Positions 34,408-48,160 of a stretch of 64,000 bases of DNA are shown here, in pieces; positions within the stretch are counted from its first letter, which is position 1, and the number at the start of each line of letters is the position of its first letter. The notes beneath the pieces were generated by a model that was not told the DNA's origin, made no database searches, and worked only from the letters and a program-made list of their open reading frames with translations. This stretch comes from Achatina immaculata (Eukaryota > Mollusca > Gastropoda > Stylommatophora > Achatinidae), in the NCBI GenBank assembly GCA_009760885.1, contig CM019713.1, forward strand, positions 79,624,626-79,688,625, given 5' to 3'. Made by a program: the position numbers and the translations under genes.

Positions 34408-35705
34408 AATACTCATCAAATGATATTCAGAAATATCAAATTAAGACACCTCCGAAAGCATTTTATACAGTTTGAAAAATATTAAATCTTCTACATTTCT
34501 CACGCATTACTAATAATCACTCTTTAGTCTGTCCTTAAACTACTTCTGGTTTAATCTTGTCTCGAGAATATCTATTGACTCTGCTTGTCCATCTGTTCTA
34601 TCTGTCGTTGTTCTCCTATCTTTTTATTCTTTTATTTTTCTCTATGTCTGTATTTTGTATATTTTTCAAAACTGTATGCCTAGCTTATATATAGTAAGTC
34701 AGTTATCCAATAGGACACAGCCATAGATATTTATATTGGTCAGCTGGTTGACTACATACTGATTGGACTATTCATGTATGAAAATTGCGTCATTATTTTA
34801 GGAAACATGCATCATCTGTCAGCAAGTCTGTTGCGTCAAATCCATCTAGAGATGTTTGCTATACCTGTAGGTGATATTTATTTCCACAACGTTCGTATGT
34901 CTGTCTCTATCCTATCTATTGTTATCTGAGTAAATCCTCCTAGTTCGTATTATGAGTGTGTTTCCTTAATCCTCCCCATGTTATCTGCGTCCATCCTGTC
35001 TAGTATTTCTAAGTATCTACTTAATTCTACCGTAAGACTACTAATACTGTGGGGGTGTTCATCCCTCTCTGCTTGTCAAATTTTCCATCGTCTCTTATCT
35101 ACATTCTATTCATCAAAAATAATCATAAATATACAAAAACATATCAATGGTAATAATAATAAAAACACCATCTATAATAACAATAATATCCTAGTATACG
35201 CGACACTATGTTACAGTTCATCATCATTAAACCATTAAGTTGGAAACTCCCAGACTAATCTGTCAATTTATATGTTTTGGCTGCTCCATCTGTCTATTTA
35301 CCTAATGTACTTTGATTATTCTGTTCGTCTATTTAATTGTATTTTTACAATTCCCTATGCCAAACTTGTTGTCTGCATGAGAGTTTGCATATCTATTTTG
35401 CTGTCTCTCGCGTAACATTAGCATTATCATTGTTTGTGTTCAATAATGTGAATTTTCGAGAAGACGTTTATTTCTATCTTTTTAGTTTGTCTTTTTCTGT
35501 TTACTTGAATATCTTGCATGTCTAGTCAATCTCTTCTCTCTTTTTAGTTGTCTGGCCTGTAGTGTATATCTTAATTGTGTGATCAGCTTTATTCTCTTAT
35601 TGTCTGATTTATTTTATTCATCTTCTTTGTCTTGCTATACATGTTTTTCTTGTTTGTCTCCCAAGTCTGTTTCTCTTCTTTGTTAGATTTGATTTGTCTC
35701 TCTCA

Positions 35706-36251
35706 TTTGTCTGATCAATCTTGACTGTTGTTTATCTGATCAACCTTGTCTGACTTGTTTATCTCATCAGTCCAGTCTATACTGTTTATTTCAGTAAATA
35801 CATCTCTCGTGTTTATCTCCTCAGTATCGCTTTTGTAAACATTGTTTACCTGATCAGTCTTATATAACTTGTTTATCTATTCATTCATGTATATCTTGTT
35901 TATCTAATCATTCCTGTATATCTTGCTTATCTAATTAGTCTTGTATATCTTGTTTATCAAATTAGCCTATGTATATCTTGTTTATCTGATCAGTTTTGTA
36001 TATCGCGTTTATTTAATTAATTTTGTATATCTTGTTTATCAAATCATTTTTGGATATCTTGTTTAATTGTAATCAGTCTTGTATATTGTGTTTATCTCTT
36101 CAGTCTTGTATATCGTGTTTATTTAATCAGCCTTATTATATCTTGTTTATCTCATGAGTTTTAAAAATATTATGTATCTGATCAGACTTGTATATCCTGT
36201 TTGTCTGATCAGTTTGTCGTCTTGTTTTAGTTGATCAGTCTTATATATCTA
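35706..36251. repeat. ~27-bp minisatellite, S2 copy
   Basis: The same array as 22370-22915, with unit order preserved as far as I can read. Confidence 0.8.
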
Positions 36252-36480
36252 TGTTATCGAGCAAGCTTTCTCACTCTTGTTTCTGTGATTAGTTAAGTCT
36301 GTCTTGTTTGTGTGGTTAGTCTTACTTTTCCTAGTAATGTCTGTCTTGTTTGTCTGGCTAGTCTTACTTCTCCTAGCAAAGTCATTCTTCTTTGTCTGGT
36401 TATTCTTACTTCTCCCAGAAGTGTCTCCTTTCCTTGTCATAATCACGCATCTTCCGAATGCTTGAATTACGATAGCGACA

Positions 36481-36645
36481 GAAAAACAGAGAGAGACAGA
36501 CAGAGACAGACAGAAAGATAAACAGAGAAAGACAGAGAGTGTAAAAGACGGAGAGAGAGGAACAGAGAAAGAGGCAAAGAGAGAGAGAGAAACAGAGAGA
36601 GAGAGAGAGAAAGACAGAGATAGGCAGACAGAGACAGAGATATTA
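36481..36645. repeat. GA/GACA-rich simple repeat, S2 copy
   Basis: Shorter than the S1 tract by a few bases (GAGA and GACA units missing near 36555 and 36583). Confidence 0.9.
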
Positions 36646-36985
36646 GTGAGAGAAGTGCGGATAATGTCGTTTTCATTATCTGCCGAAGTGACAGTCTCTT
36701 TTACTTCACATTAAAATTGAAAAGGAATTCGTGAATGGACACCTTTTTTAGTGAGCCTGAATAAGTAGCTTAATGTAATTCATTGTCTTATCAGAAGAGT
36801 GGACATTCATGCTTCCTGACTTAATCTCCATCTTTGATGATTATAATAAGATAAGTCTCTGATTTCTCTCTTATATGATCACACTTAACCTGTCCATTAT
36901 CTTCTGTCCCAGCCGTTCACTGTCTTTTTTTTCCGGGTGTTTCCAATTACCGTCAGTTGAATTTTGACTGTCTTCATCTTTCATT

Positions 36986-37484
36986 CATCATTCATTAGTA
37001 TGTTCGTTGTAGAACGTTACCTTACTAACAGCTGTCGTGAAGGCCTCTCGGTTGTGAGCAACATACCTTGTTGCTGATGCATCCATTCGCAAATTATAAG
37101 CAATGTCTTATTGCCCATCTTCGACTTGGACTTATTTTCTTTCATTTTCCCGTTATGTACCTTTTCAAAACTGTCTTCTCTAAACTTTCATGTTAAATAC
37201 GTCCAAAATGCTGAAGTTTTCTTTATTTAATCTTCTTTATTAACCAGCTATCTTCAATATTAAATTCTTGTAGTATGGATGTATATGTTCTCTGTGTCCA
37301 AGATATTTGAATGGCTCTTCTGTAGGATTTACATTCAAAGGTACTTTTGTGTTTCTCAGCTGTTTTCTTAAGTGTAAAGGTCTTAAGGACATATATTGCG
37401 ATTGGATAACTGCATGTCCTTAAAATCTAATTTTGTAGTTTTTTCTGTTCCTCTCCACAGCTTCTTTAGTTTATTTAGCTTATG
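36986..37484 (-). mobile_element. fam3 RTE-like LINE fragment upstream of EGF exon C
   Basis: S2 copy of the decayed fam3 piece at 23650-24150. Confidence 0.75.
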
Positions 37485-37630
37485 ATCAGCGACATCTCCT
37501 CTTAATCATACAGTTGTTAAATTATCATACTAATATATAATATGATGATAGTACAGTTTTATGTGTTTTGGGGATGTTCTGGTAAAAGTGTCAAGAACAT
37601 CATTCAGTTATTCTGTTCTCGTTCTTTCAG

Positions 37631-37762
37631 AATGTCCCGTGGGAAAGTACGGAGATAACTGCAGTCTCTCCTGCCCGCCGATGTGTAAAGACCAACGTTG
37701 TGACAATGAAAATGGTAGTTGTCTGTCGTGTACAGGGGCTCGATTTGGCCCAGCATGTGAAG
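37631..37762 (+). CDS. EGF-like domain exon, array copy C
   Basis: Identical in sequence to copy B: 132 bp, phase 1-1, eight Cys, consensus acceptor and donor. As the S2 partner of copy B it reflects the recent duplication. Spliced together, B and C would give two identical adjacent EGF domains. Confidence 0.8.
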
Positions 37763-38943
37763 GTACTTGTCATATCATACTGTGACAGCTATTGTGACTT
37801 ACTATGATTATGCCAAATGCTGATATGATAAACACAATGTAACATTCATAATGGACGTTACAATTTCCTGTAAAATACACACATAACAGGAACATGTTTG
37901 GTTCACAGCTGTTCATGGTAGAACACACGCATATCATGGAAGTCAGAAAAAAACAACAATTTAGTAGTGAAGCAAAATGATGATGATGAAAGTCGTTGAT
38001 GATGGTTGAAGTATCAAATCACTCATCTGAAACTGCTGGTGGAAGTACGTAGCACACAAATTACCCTGACAACAGTAACATTCACCAGTGTGGTTCCACC
38101 ATAACATAAAAATCTCTGACGATGATAGTCTCCCACTTTGGAACACTTACACCATAACTAGAAGAAAACAGGACTGCTCTCCTACGACATTGGACACAGA
38201 ATCTACTAATTGGTTAGGGTTCAAAATCAACTCCTGACCTACCCAGCCAAAAAGAAAAAAAAAGAAAAACTACCGACAATTCCCGTAGTACGGTGAAACA
38301 CTCATAACACGTAAACGTTTTTAACTCAAGGTTGTGCACGGTTAATTAAGGGGAAGATCACCCCCACATTTTTAACTACTACAAAAAAGGGAGTTAACTT
38401 TTATAGCAGTAAGGCAGGGGACAAACCCTGAAAATCCATATTTTGTTACAATCATCATCATCGTCAACGTAACTAGCAAGTTCAGTTAACGGAGCATATT
38501 ATCACAATAACATCGCTTATAACAGTTTCAGAGATTCTATAGGTTCGCCTAATTTTATACGAAATAGCCTTTTTTTCATCATAATTATCATCATTATTGT
38601 CATGATCGTCATCATCATCATTATCAGGCGTTTTGCAAAAAACGCATGACTGATTCGAAATTTTATTTAATGTAAATATCATGTTTTTCACATTTTCGTG
38701 AAATCTGATTTAATTTACAAGTTATGAAGCGAATTTAGCAAGTAAATATATTGGTAACAATGACAACTTTTCTTAAATGAAACTATACATTTTGTCCATT
38801 AAATGAGCCAATTGTCTAATAAATGTTCGCAGTTATTAGAATTGGAAATGTTGTTTGTATGAGATATAGCTGTAACTGAATAAGAATATGGAGAGATTAA
38901 AGATAGTTACAAGTTTTATTATTTTTACATTCTCAAATGTTAG

Positions 38944-39007
38944 GTTGTCCCGAGAATTTCTATGGCAAGAATTGCTATTCACCGTGTTCTGAGTATTTTT
39001 TAAAAAT
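38944..39007 (+). pseudogene. Truncated second EGF exon, unit C
   Basis: S2 copy of 25612-25675, with the same Phe for Cys4 and the same abrupt end. Confidence 0.85.
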
Positions 39008-40819
39008 AGTTTTTACTCTCTGTTTATCTATCACTTACGTTTTTATTTGATGTTTATTTGTCGCCTATTAGTCTAATATTAGTCTTCTGGGTGACGTAAA
39101 AGATGGCCGACGCTTTTTAACGCTCTTCTTCTCATAGATGCATATGAATCTTCTTCGTCGCCACACATCGTAAAGCGGGAGTTGGGCGTGAGGCCAACAA
39201 CTTGATCATGAGACCCATCTAGAGGCGACTTTAGATGTGGAAAACTCTGCCGTTATGGAATCTTGCAACAGTTTTAACCGAACATCAAGTTCACCAACTA
39301 ACCGTTAACAACGATCGAAATTTCATCCGTTCAAAATGCATAAAAAAAAAGGATTTTGGAATTTAAGAACGATGGCCGCAACAACAAAAAATGCTCTGGT
39401 AATAAATGAAATGGATAGATATCACTTGGATGTGTTGGGCTTCAGTGAAATGCGATGGCCAGAAGCAGGGAAAAGAACGCCGGAAAACCGTAAGTTAATA
39501 ATGAATTCCAGCAGAGACTATGGGAAACACCAAGGAGGAGTGGATATAATTATGTCATCTGCGGCAGCAAAGAGCCTTACAGAATGGGATCCAGTGAACA
39601 GTCGTATGATAAGAACACGATACAAAATAAGGAAAAAGAAGAATGACAATCATACAATTCTATGCATCCAGGAACGGTGCAGATGATGAAATAAAAGACG
39701 ATTTCTATTACCAACTCCAACAACTCATCAACTACCTAAACACGACATCTTAATTTTCATGGAAGACTTCAACGCCAAAGTAGGAAAAGAAGGAAAACGC
39801 TGGCGTCTAAAAAGTAATGGGGAAAGAAGGAATTGATATGATAAATCAGAACTGAGAAAGATTAATTGAAATATGTCTAACATACTCGGTGAGGCAGACG
39901 AGAAATATACACGAATTATGGAATTCATATAGCACATCCATAATCACTGCAAAAAAAGCACGTGCTGGACTGCAACGAACAAGTAGAAAAGCGTGGATAT
40001 CAGATAACCTATAGAAATACATACATGAAAGACGAACAGCCAAATTACCCGTGTTGAATGTAAAGACAGATCTTGGAAAAGTTTTGGCAAAAGCAACATA
40101 CAAAGAACTAGACAATAAAATAAAAATTTGAGCTAGAAAAGACAAAAAGAATATATCGACAATATGGCAAAATAAGCAGAAAATGCAGCAAAAACAGTCG
40201 ACAGAAAAACTCTATGTAAGATGCAGAAGAAGCTAACAGGTGCTATTACCTCCAGAGAAGGAGGTAATAAGAATTTAGTCTTTAACAAAACAGCAACCTA
40301 TTAACATCAAGTAAAGACCACAAGCAAAGATGGGCCGAACATTCCAAGACATACTTAATCGACTACACTGAAATGAATTAATAAATCGTGAAACTAATTT
40401 ACCAGTCCTACAGTTAAATGTCAAATTAGATGAAGTTAAGCTGAAGGAAACTGAAATAGCAGTGAATCGAAATTTTAACAACACAGTGGCAGGTGAAGAT
40501 GAAATAACAGTCGAAATGTTAAATGCTATTAACAGTGACAACATGAGTAACTTACAGAGAATGTTTAATAAAATTTGGAAAGAAGAAAAGGTCCCTTCTA
40601 AATGGAAACAAAGAATCATTGTTAAAATATTCCCGCAAAAAAGGCAACTTCAGTGACTGCAATAACTGGAGGGGAGTAATATTACTATCAGTTGTGTCAA
40701 AAGTGTTTTGTAAAGTGATTATGAATAGAATTAATGATGTAGTGGATACTGCAATGAGAGAAGAATAGTCAGGATTTCTAAAAGGGAGAAGCAGTCTCGA
40801 CCAGATATTTACTTTAACA
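39008..40819 (+). mobile_element. fam1 RTE-like LINE, 5' half, unit C
   Basis: S2 copy of 25676-27489, differing by a 2-bp TA loss near 39907. Endonuclease N-terminus at 39336-39686; RT start at 40462-40656. Confidence 0.85.
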
Positions 40820-42487
40820 TCTTATCTTATCTTATATCTTGTATCCTTCCCGTGCCGTTAATGGTCAAACAGGCCTCTCAAGGTAGTTCGCCAGTTTTTC
40901 ATGTCTTCGGCGAGTCTTTCAACCTCATCAAGGGATTTTATGCGTATTAATTTGCCCTCTCTTAACAATGTCATCTTTAGAGTTTCACGCGGTCTGCCTC
41001 TTTTTCTTTGGGCTGTTGTGTTCCATTTTCTAGCTTGTTTTGGGATTATCTGATCGTTTCTTCGAATCACGTGACCAACATATGTGCATCTCCTTTTCCT
41101 GATCACCCATGAGACTGGTTGTTGTTCAGTCATCCGTCTTATCTCTGCATTGTTCTCGAATTCATTCCACTTGATGCTGAATATTTTCTTTAGGCATCTG
41201 TTTTCATAAGAGTCTAATATCTTGTTTATTTCTTTAGTTGTTTTGCAGCTTTCACATGCATAAATGAGAGTGGATGCTACATTTGAACTGATTAGTTTTA
41301 ACTTGATTTTTGTGCTTTTAACTTTTGAATTCCATAAGTTCTCAAGATTCTTGAAGATCGATGCTGCTTTTGCAATTTTAATTCGAACTTCCTTTCTATT
41401 GTGACCATCCTGGTGTATGTAGCTGCCAAGGTATGCAAATTGATTGACTACTTCAATATCTCTCCCTTCTATGTGAATTGTTCATTGTGATTAATGGGAA
41501 TTTTCGTTATTTTTATTTTGTGCTCGTTAATTTCAACTCCTATTTTGCTAGCCAGTGAAGACAGGTTATCTGTTTTTTTGCTTGCTTGGAATTCACATTA
41601 TTACTGATAAGAGTTATGTCATCAGCAAAATCAAATCTTCTAGTTGGGTCCCATGTACCCAGTCAATATCTGTGTTACTTGTGCAGCATATTTTCGTTAT
41701 AAAGTCTATTGTAATTCCAAAAACCAAAGAACACAGTATTCAACCTTGTTTCATACCTGTTTCAATCTAGAACCATTCACTCATTCCTTCTTCTGTTTTG
41801 ACTGCACAAACATATCCAGTGTAGAAGTCCTTAATGATGTTGAAATTTTTAGATGGTATTCCATACAGACTTAAAATTCTCCACAGTGAATCTCTGTGTA
41901 TGCAATCAAATGCAATTTTTAAAATCTATGAAGTTCAGTATTAGTGGTTTCTGCTTTTCAATATGTTTTTCAAGTATTATTCTCAGAGTAAAGATCTGGT
42001 CGAGACATCTTCTCCATTTTCGAAATCCTGTCTGTTCTTGTCTCACTGCTGTATCCACTATATCTTTAAATCGATTCCAAATGACCTTGCAAAATAGGTT
42101 TGACACAACTGATATTAAGGTTACTCCTCTCCAACTGTTACATTCACTAAGGTTACCTTTTTTGTATTTTAATAATGATTCCTACTTTCCATTTAGACGA
42201 TACCTTTTCACCTTTCAAAATCTTATTAAACATTCTATGTAGTTGTCTCATACTGTTACTATTGATAGCTTTTAGCACTTCGGGTGTTATTTCATCCTCA
42301 CCTGGAGCTTTGTTATTAGCCATTAAATTCACTGGTGTTTCAATTTCATGCAATTTCAATTTCATCTAGGTTTACATTTAGTTGTGGGGCTGGTAAGTCG
42401 GTTTCAAAGTTTAACAATTCTTTTGGGTGTGATCGATTAAGTATTTCTTGGAAGTGTTCAGACCATTTTTGCTTTTCGTCTTTCTTA
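40820..42487 (-). mobile_element. fam1 RTE-like LINE, 3' half, unit C
   Basis: S2 copy of 27490-29156. C-terminal domain at 40858-41133; RT blocks at 41906-42106 and 42153-42365. Confidence 0.85.
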
Positions 42488-44034
42488 TACTTCTTCTTAT
42501 ATCCTTCACGTGTCGTTAAACGTCACACAGGGCTCGCAAAGTAGTTCGCCAATTTTTCCTGTCTTCGGCGAGTCTTTCAACCTCATGAAAGGATTTTATG
42601 GCTGTTAATTTGGCCTCTCTTAATAATGTCCTCTTCAGAGTTTTACGCGGTCTTCCTCTTTCTCTTCGGCCTTTTGTGTTCCAATTGATACCTTGTTTTT
42701 GGATTCTCTGATCATTTCTTCTCATCAAGTGACCAACATATGTGCATCTCCTTTTCCTTATCACTCATGAGACTGGTTGTTGTTCCGTTATCTGTCTTAT
42801 CTCTGCATTGTTCTTGAATTCATTCCACTTGATGCCGAGTATTTTCCTTAGGCATTTGTTTTCAAAAGAGTCTAATTTCTTTTCTATTTCTTTAGTTGTT
42901 TTCCAGCTTTCGCATGCATAAATGAGGATCGATATTACATTTGAATTGAATAGTCTTAACTTAGTTTTTGTGCTTATAACTTTTGAATTCCATATGTTCT
43001 TAGGATTCTTAAGATTGATGCTGCTTTTGCAATAATTGCAAATTTTGGTCTTTACGTGATGTTAATAGGGTTCCAGTTTTGCTAAGGATTGGTCTTTCTT
43101 TTGATGTAGTAGTACCTGTTAGCCTCTTTTGTATGTTGTATAAAGTTTTGCTGTCTCCTGCTTTTGCTGCTTTCTCTGTCTCTTTCGTCATATTGTCTAT
43201 GTATTCTCTTGTATCCTTCTAGCTGAAGATTTTACTTTCTTTTCTATTTCTTTATATTTTGTTTTTGCCAGATCTTTTTCACGATCTGTTTTTACTTTCA
43301 ACATGTCTAATTTGGCTGCTCGTCTTTCATGTATGTACTTTCATGTGTTTTCTGATATCCATGCTTTTCTATTTGGTTTTTTAAGTCCAGTGCTTGATTT
43401 TGCTGCAGTGATTATGGCTGTGCTGTTAGAATTCCATAATTCATCTATACCTATCTCCTCTACTTCACTGGGTGTTGTGGAGTGATTGGCAATTTCCTGA
43501 TTAAAATTACTGTTAGTATTCTCTTCTTGTAGACTTTGGCTGTTTATCTTTCTGTGTAGTGATTTCTTGTGTTGGATTTTCAGTTTTAGTTTTATTTTCC
43601 CTATACACAGGTTATGATCACTGTTAACATACCTATACACACTAACATCTATCAGAGATGTTCTGTATTGCTTTCTAATACAAAAATGATCTACCCGGTT
43701 TCTAGTTCTATCATATGTAGATGTCCACGTTGTTTTATGTATCTCTTTGTGTGGAAATATTGGGCCTCCAACGACCATGCCCTCTGTTGGTCATATTTCA
43801 GTTACTCTTTCTCAGTTCTGATTAACCATGCCAGTTCTTTCTTTATCCATCACTGTTTCAACGTCGGTGTTATCTTTCATCACCTTAGCTTTGAAGTCCC
43901 CCATAGCAATTAGGTTGACGTGTTTAGAGACTTTGTTGATGATTTGTTGCAATTGGTGATATAAATAGTCTTTCACCTCATCTGTATCGTTCATGGGTGC
44001 ATAACACTTTATTATATTCATTCTTTCGTCTCTA
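42488..44034 (-). mobile_element. fam1 RTE-like LINE, internally deleted copy, unit C
   Basis: S2 copy of 29157-30703. One T more than S1 near 42618 keeps the C-terminal frame open at 42516-42764. Linker-to-RT-tail fusion at 43009-43191; endonuclease at 43341-43778 and 43812-44034. Confidence 0.8.
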
Positions 44035-45905
44035 ATACTTGAAGAATATATTGAACAACAGAAATCATTAATCCTGGACTTTATAGACTTTAAAAAGACA
44101 TTTGATAGCATACACAGAAATTCACTGTTCAATGTGGAAAATTTTAAGACTATATAAAAATCCATCTAAAATTGCCAACACCATTAGAGATCTCTACAAT
44201 GGATATGTTTGTGCACTCAAGACAGAAGAAGGAGTGAGCGAATGGTTTCAGATTGAAAAAAAGGTGTAAAACAAAGATGTGTATTATCCACCCTGCTTTT
44301 TGGAAATGTCATAGCCTTTGTAATGAAAAGGTAATGTAAGATAAAACCAGCAATGATTGGATACATGAGACCCAAATAGAAGATCTTGATTTTGCAGATG
44401 ACATAACTCTTATCAGTGACAATGTAAAGTTGATGCAGGGAAAAATAAATTCCCTGTCTTCATTGGCTAGCAAAACAAGTCTTGAAATTAACAAAGACCA
44501 AACAAAAATAATGAAACTTCTCATTAATCAAGAAGAAAAACTATACGTAGCGTTAACAGCTGGTGATGATGTTAACCAATTTTCATACCTTGGCAGCTAC
44601 ATAGTCCTGGATGGTGACAACAGGAAGGAAGCTAGTATAGCAACATCAGCATTTTCCTTTAAAAGTTGTGACAACATATGGAATTAAAAAATTATAAGCC
44701 CAAAAACTAAGTTAAGATTATTCAATTCAAATGTGATATCCACCGTTATTTATGCACGCGAAAGCTGAAAATCAACTAAAGAAACAGACAAGAAATTATA
44801 CACTTTTGAAAAAAAAAGTCTCACGAAAATACTTGGTATAAAATCTATCAAATTGTAAGAGAAGCACAGAGAAAAGATCAATAGCAGTGAGGTTGAGAAC
44901 CAAATATTAGCATTCCAAGACATAAAAATAGGAGTGAGACAAGGATGTGTTTTATCTCCTGACCTCTTCTCTTTGTACAGCGAAAGCATAATGAGAATTA
45001 TAGAGAACTTGCCAGGAATATCAACTGGCGGGTACAACCTTAACAACTAAAGATATGCAGACGACACAGCTCTGATTGCTACAAGTGAAGAGGAACTACG
45101 AGCTCTTCTGAACATCGTGGTTCGTGAAAGTAAAAGTAAAGGTCTCACTCTGAATAAAAAGAAGACTGAAGTGATGGTCATCTCAAAGAAAATAATGCCA
45201 CCAAAATGTAGCATTACCATCGATGGTATAGAACTGAAACAAGTTGATAGATCCACGTACTTAGGAACAATTATAACAGCTGATGGGAAATTCCACAACG
45301 AAATAAAAGTCAGATGTGCTCAGGCCAACTCAGCATTCAAGAAAATGAGAAATATCTTTTGCAACAGATCAATAACAATGGAAACTAGATTCCGAGTACT
45401 TAAATATTACATCGAACCAATTTTGTTTTATTGATGTGAAGCATGATCTTTGAATAAGAGAGTAGAGTAAGAAATGGAGGCAAGGAAATGTGGTTCATAA
45501 GAAGGATGCTGAAGGTACCATGGACAGCTAAAAAAAAACAACGAAGAAATCTTAAGAGAGGCTGGATTTGAAAGGCAAATTACAACAAATATCAGAGGCA
45601 GACAAGTGAGATTTGTAGGACATTTTCTGAGAATAGGAAAATTGAAACTCATTGCGGCAACTGGAAAAATTCAGGGTAGAAGAGACAGAGGAAGACAGAG
45701 AGAGAGAGAGAAGTTACTGGATGGACTGTCAGTGTGGCTAGGAAGAAAGTAACCGGCGGTTCTCATAATCAAGTCTAAAGACAGGGAATTGTGGAGAGAA
45801 ATGATCGTCTACGCCACGTGGCACGGTACTTGATTGAATGATTCAAAACAAATATGCGAGCCCTGTGTGACGTTTAACGGCACGAGAAAAGTGAAAGATG
45901 TAAGA
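44035..45905 (+). mobile_element. fam1 RT fragment followed by fam2 RT fragment, unit C
   Basis: The most complete version of this part of the mosaic. fam1 RT runs from motif A (IDFKKTFDSIH) through LDFADDITLISDN to 44430-44687 (FSYLGSYIVLDGDNRKEAS, ARES near 44760). fam2 follows from about 44855 with VRQGCVLSPDLFSLYSE, RYADDTALIATSEEEL (preceded by a stop), VMVISKKIMPPK, STYLGTIITADGK and the GRRDRGRQRE C-terminus, then the GA tract where unit A took the CR1/L2-like LINE. Confidence 0.8.
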
Positions 45906-46228
45906 TTAGTTTAATTATTGACACCATTATTCTAGAACACAGAATAGTTCTGAAGTATTATACTATTGAATATATTATTTGATTTTTTACTACTTATTAT
46001 AATGTTGATGGCGAAGTGTGCTCCAGTGAATTGTCTGTAGTCTCTGTTGTTCTTGTATATGACATTTAAGTTAACTTACTCTCACTGCTATTTTAGGCAA
46101 TACAGGACGTCAGTACAGGTGATACTGTTTTGTTCACCACAAGACTGAAATCTTGACACATAAATCACTATAGAACTGAAGATAGTTCGTTCTTAAATAA
46201 AAGTTTAGTTCATTTTTAATACTCATCA

Positions 46229-47673
46229 TCATCATCAGGTGCCGTTCTGTCTGGCGTTGGCTATTATGCTTCTCCAGAGTACACTAATCGTCATGTAGGC
46301 CTTTAGCTTAGTTGGTTGTCTCCTTCCTCACAATCGTGTCAGAATCTCCAATATCATTTCTCAGAGTATGGCTCTTCTTCCCTCTATTTTTCCTGATGTT
46401 ATAATATTTTCAATCCCCCCTCTTATCATTGCATGTCCTATGAAACTACATTGTCTCTTTCTTACTTTTGTGACAATATTCTAAGCATCTCCAGCTCTTC
46501 TTTTCTGTCATTTTCCATTAGCTATTTTGGCTGTCAAGGGAATTCGCAACATTCTTCTAATAAATCACATTTCTACTGCTTCCAATGACTTTTGTGCCGA
46601 CCTACCTATTGTCTATGATTCACTTCCATATAATAAGATAGATTCAATATAACATTTTAGGACTCGTTTTCTAACATTCATTGATAATGATGTGTTGCAT
46701 ATTCTATCTCATTCTCTGAAATGCAGTCTTTGCTTGGCCTATTCTATTCTTATTTTCTGTTCTGCTTTTCTAATCTGAAGTTATTACTGTTAATAACATT
46801 TAAGTTTATACTGCATGTTGGTGGATTCTGTTTCTTATATATAACCCTAGTCTCTGTCTTTTTTATGTTCAAAGTAAGGCCTTTCTGTTCAGTTTCTTTG
46901 GCGACACTATGATTCATCTGTCGTCCATTTATTCTTGGGGGCATGTGTTTTCGGTGGTATAATCTCCTTACGAGTTTGGTGGATAGAATTTCTTGACATT
47001 GCCCATTGTTCATCTATACTTTTTATCTGTGCAATAGCACTGTTTCTATTTGTTATAGTAACTCTGTGTTGTTCTCGCATTTATTGGCTATTTTAAGGAT
47101 TTCAGCATTCAGTTTTGTGTTTCTCAGTTTTTTGCATGCTTTCTTTAGGTTTATTCTAAATTTTCCACAGGGTGGGTCATGGTCACTATTTCAGTCGGCA
47201 CCTGGCATGATTTGTGTTGTCAGTAATACATTGGGGAATCGTTTGTTGATTAATATGTAGTCTATCTGATTAAACATCTTTTTGTCTGGGCTGCACCACG
47301 TTGCCAGTCTTAGGGGATGTTGCTTAAACCAGGTGTTTCCTACAACCATGCTATGTATTTTTGCCCATTCCATTAATTTACTACCTCTGTCATTCCTCTC
47401 TCCTAGTCCGGAATTACCAACAATGTATGAAGTTCTTCCTTTACCAACATTGGCATTAAAATCTCCCATGACTATAGCAACTTTATGTGACACTGTGTTC
47501 AGAGATGTCTATATTTCATTATAAAACAACTGTACATCCTCTTCAGAACTATCAGCTGTTGGAGCGTACACTTGTATAATTTTTGTGTTTACTAGTTGTC
47601 CTTTAAGTTAAGCTAGTAGGACTCGGTCTGAGAATTTCAGATATCCCACAACTGCCCTTGATGTTTCCTGGTC
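46229..47673 (-). mobile_element. fam2 RTE-like LINE, unit D copy without the nested insertion
   Basis: The same insertion as 19396-21071 (left AATACTCATCA at 46218-46228), but an ~875-bp deletion at about 47673 removes its 5' end and right flank. 46750-47013 carries the RT C-terminus and 47191-47493 the endonuclease (VAIVMGDFNANVGKG, NTWFKQHPLRLATWCSP, NQIDYILINKRF), the best-read endonuclease of this copy set. It lacks the ~149-bp fam1 insert. Confidence 0.8.
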
Positions 47674-48160
47674 ACAGTTCATCATCATTAAGCCATTAAG
47701 TTGGAAACTCCCACACTGACCATTCTATTTATATTTTTTGGCTGCTCCATCTGTCTATTTACCTATTGTCCTTTGATTATTCTGTTCGTCTATTTAATTG
47801 TTGTATTTTTACAATTCCCTATACCAAACATGTTGTCTGAATGAAAGTGTGCATATCTATTTTGCTGTCTCTCGCGTAACATTAGCATTATCATTGTTTG
47901 TGTTCATTAGTGTGTCTTTTCGAGAAGAGGTTTATTTTTATGTTTTTAGTTTGTCATTTTCTGTTTACTTGAATATCTTGCATGTCTAGTCAATCTCTTC
48001 TCTCTTTTTAGTTATCTGGCCTGTAGTGTATATCTTAATTGTGTGATCTGCTTTATTCTCTTATTGTCTGATTTGTTTTGTTCATCTTCTTTGTCTGGCT
48101 ATACGTGTTTTTCTTGTTTGTCTGCCAAGTCTAGTTTTTCTTCTTTGTTATATTTGATTT

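Larger units (their letters stand above)
32471..46644 (+). repeat. Segmental duplication S2 (14174 bp), second tandem copy
   Basis: Begins with unit-A-like variants and ends with the variants of the C-D spacer. It contains EGF exon C, a truncated second EGF exon and the full RTE mosaic without the 841-bp deletion. Positions correspond to S1 plus 13336 in the left part, plus 13331-13332 in the middle, and plus about 14172 after the S1 deletion. Confidence 0.85.
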
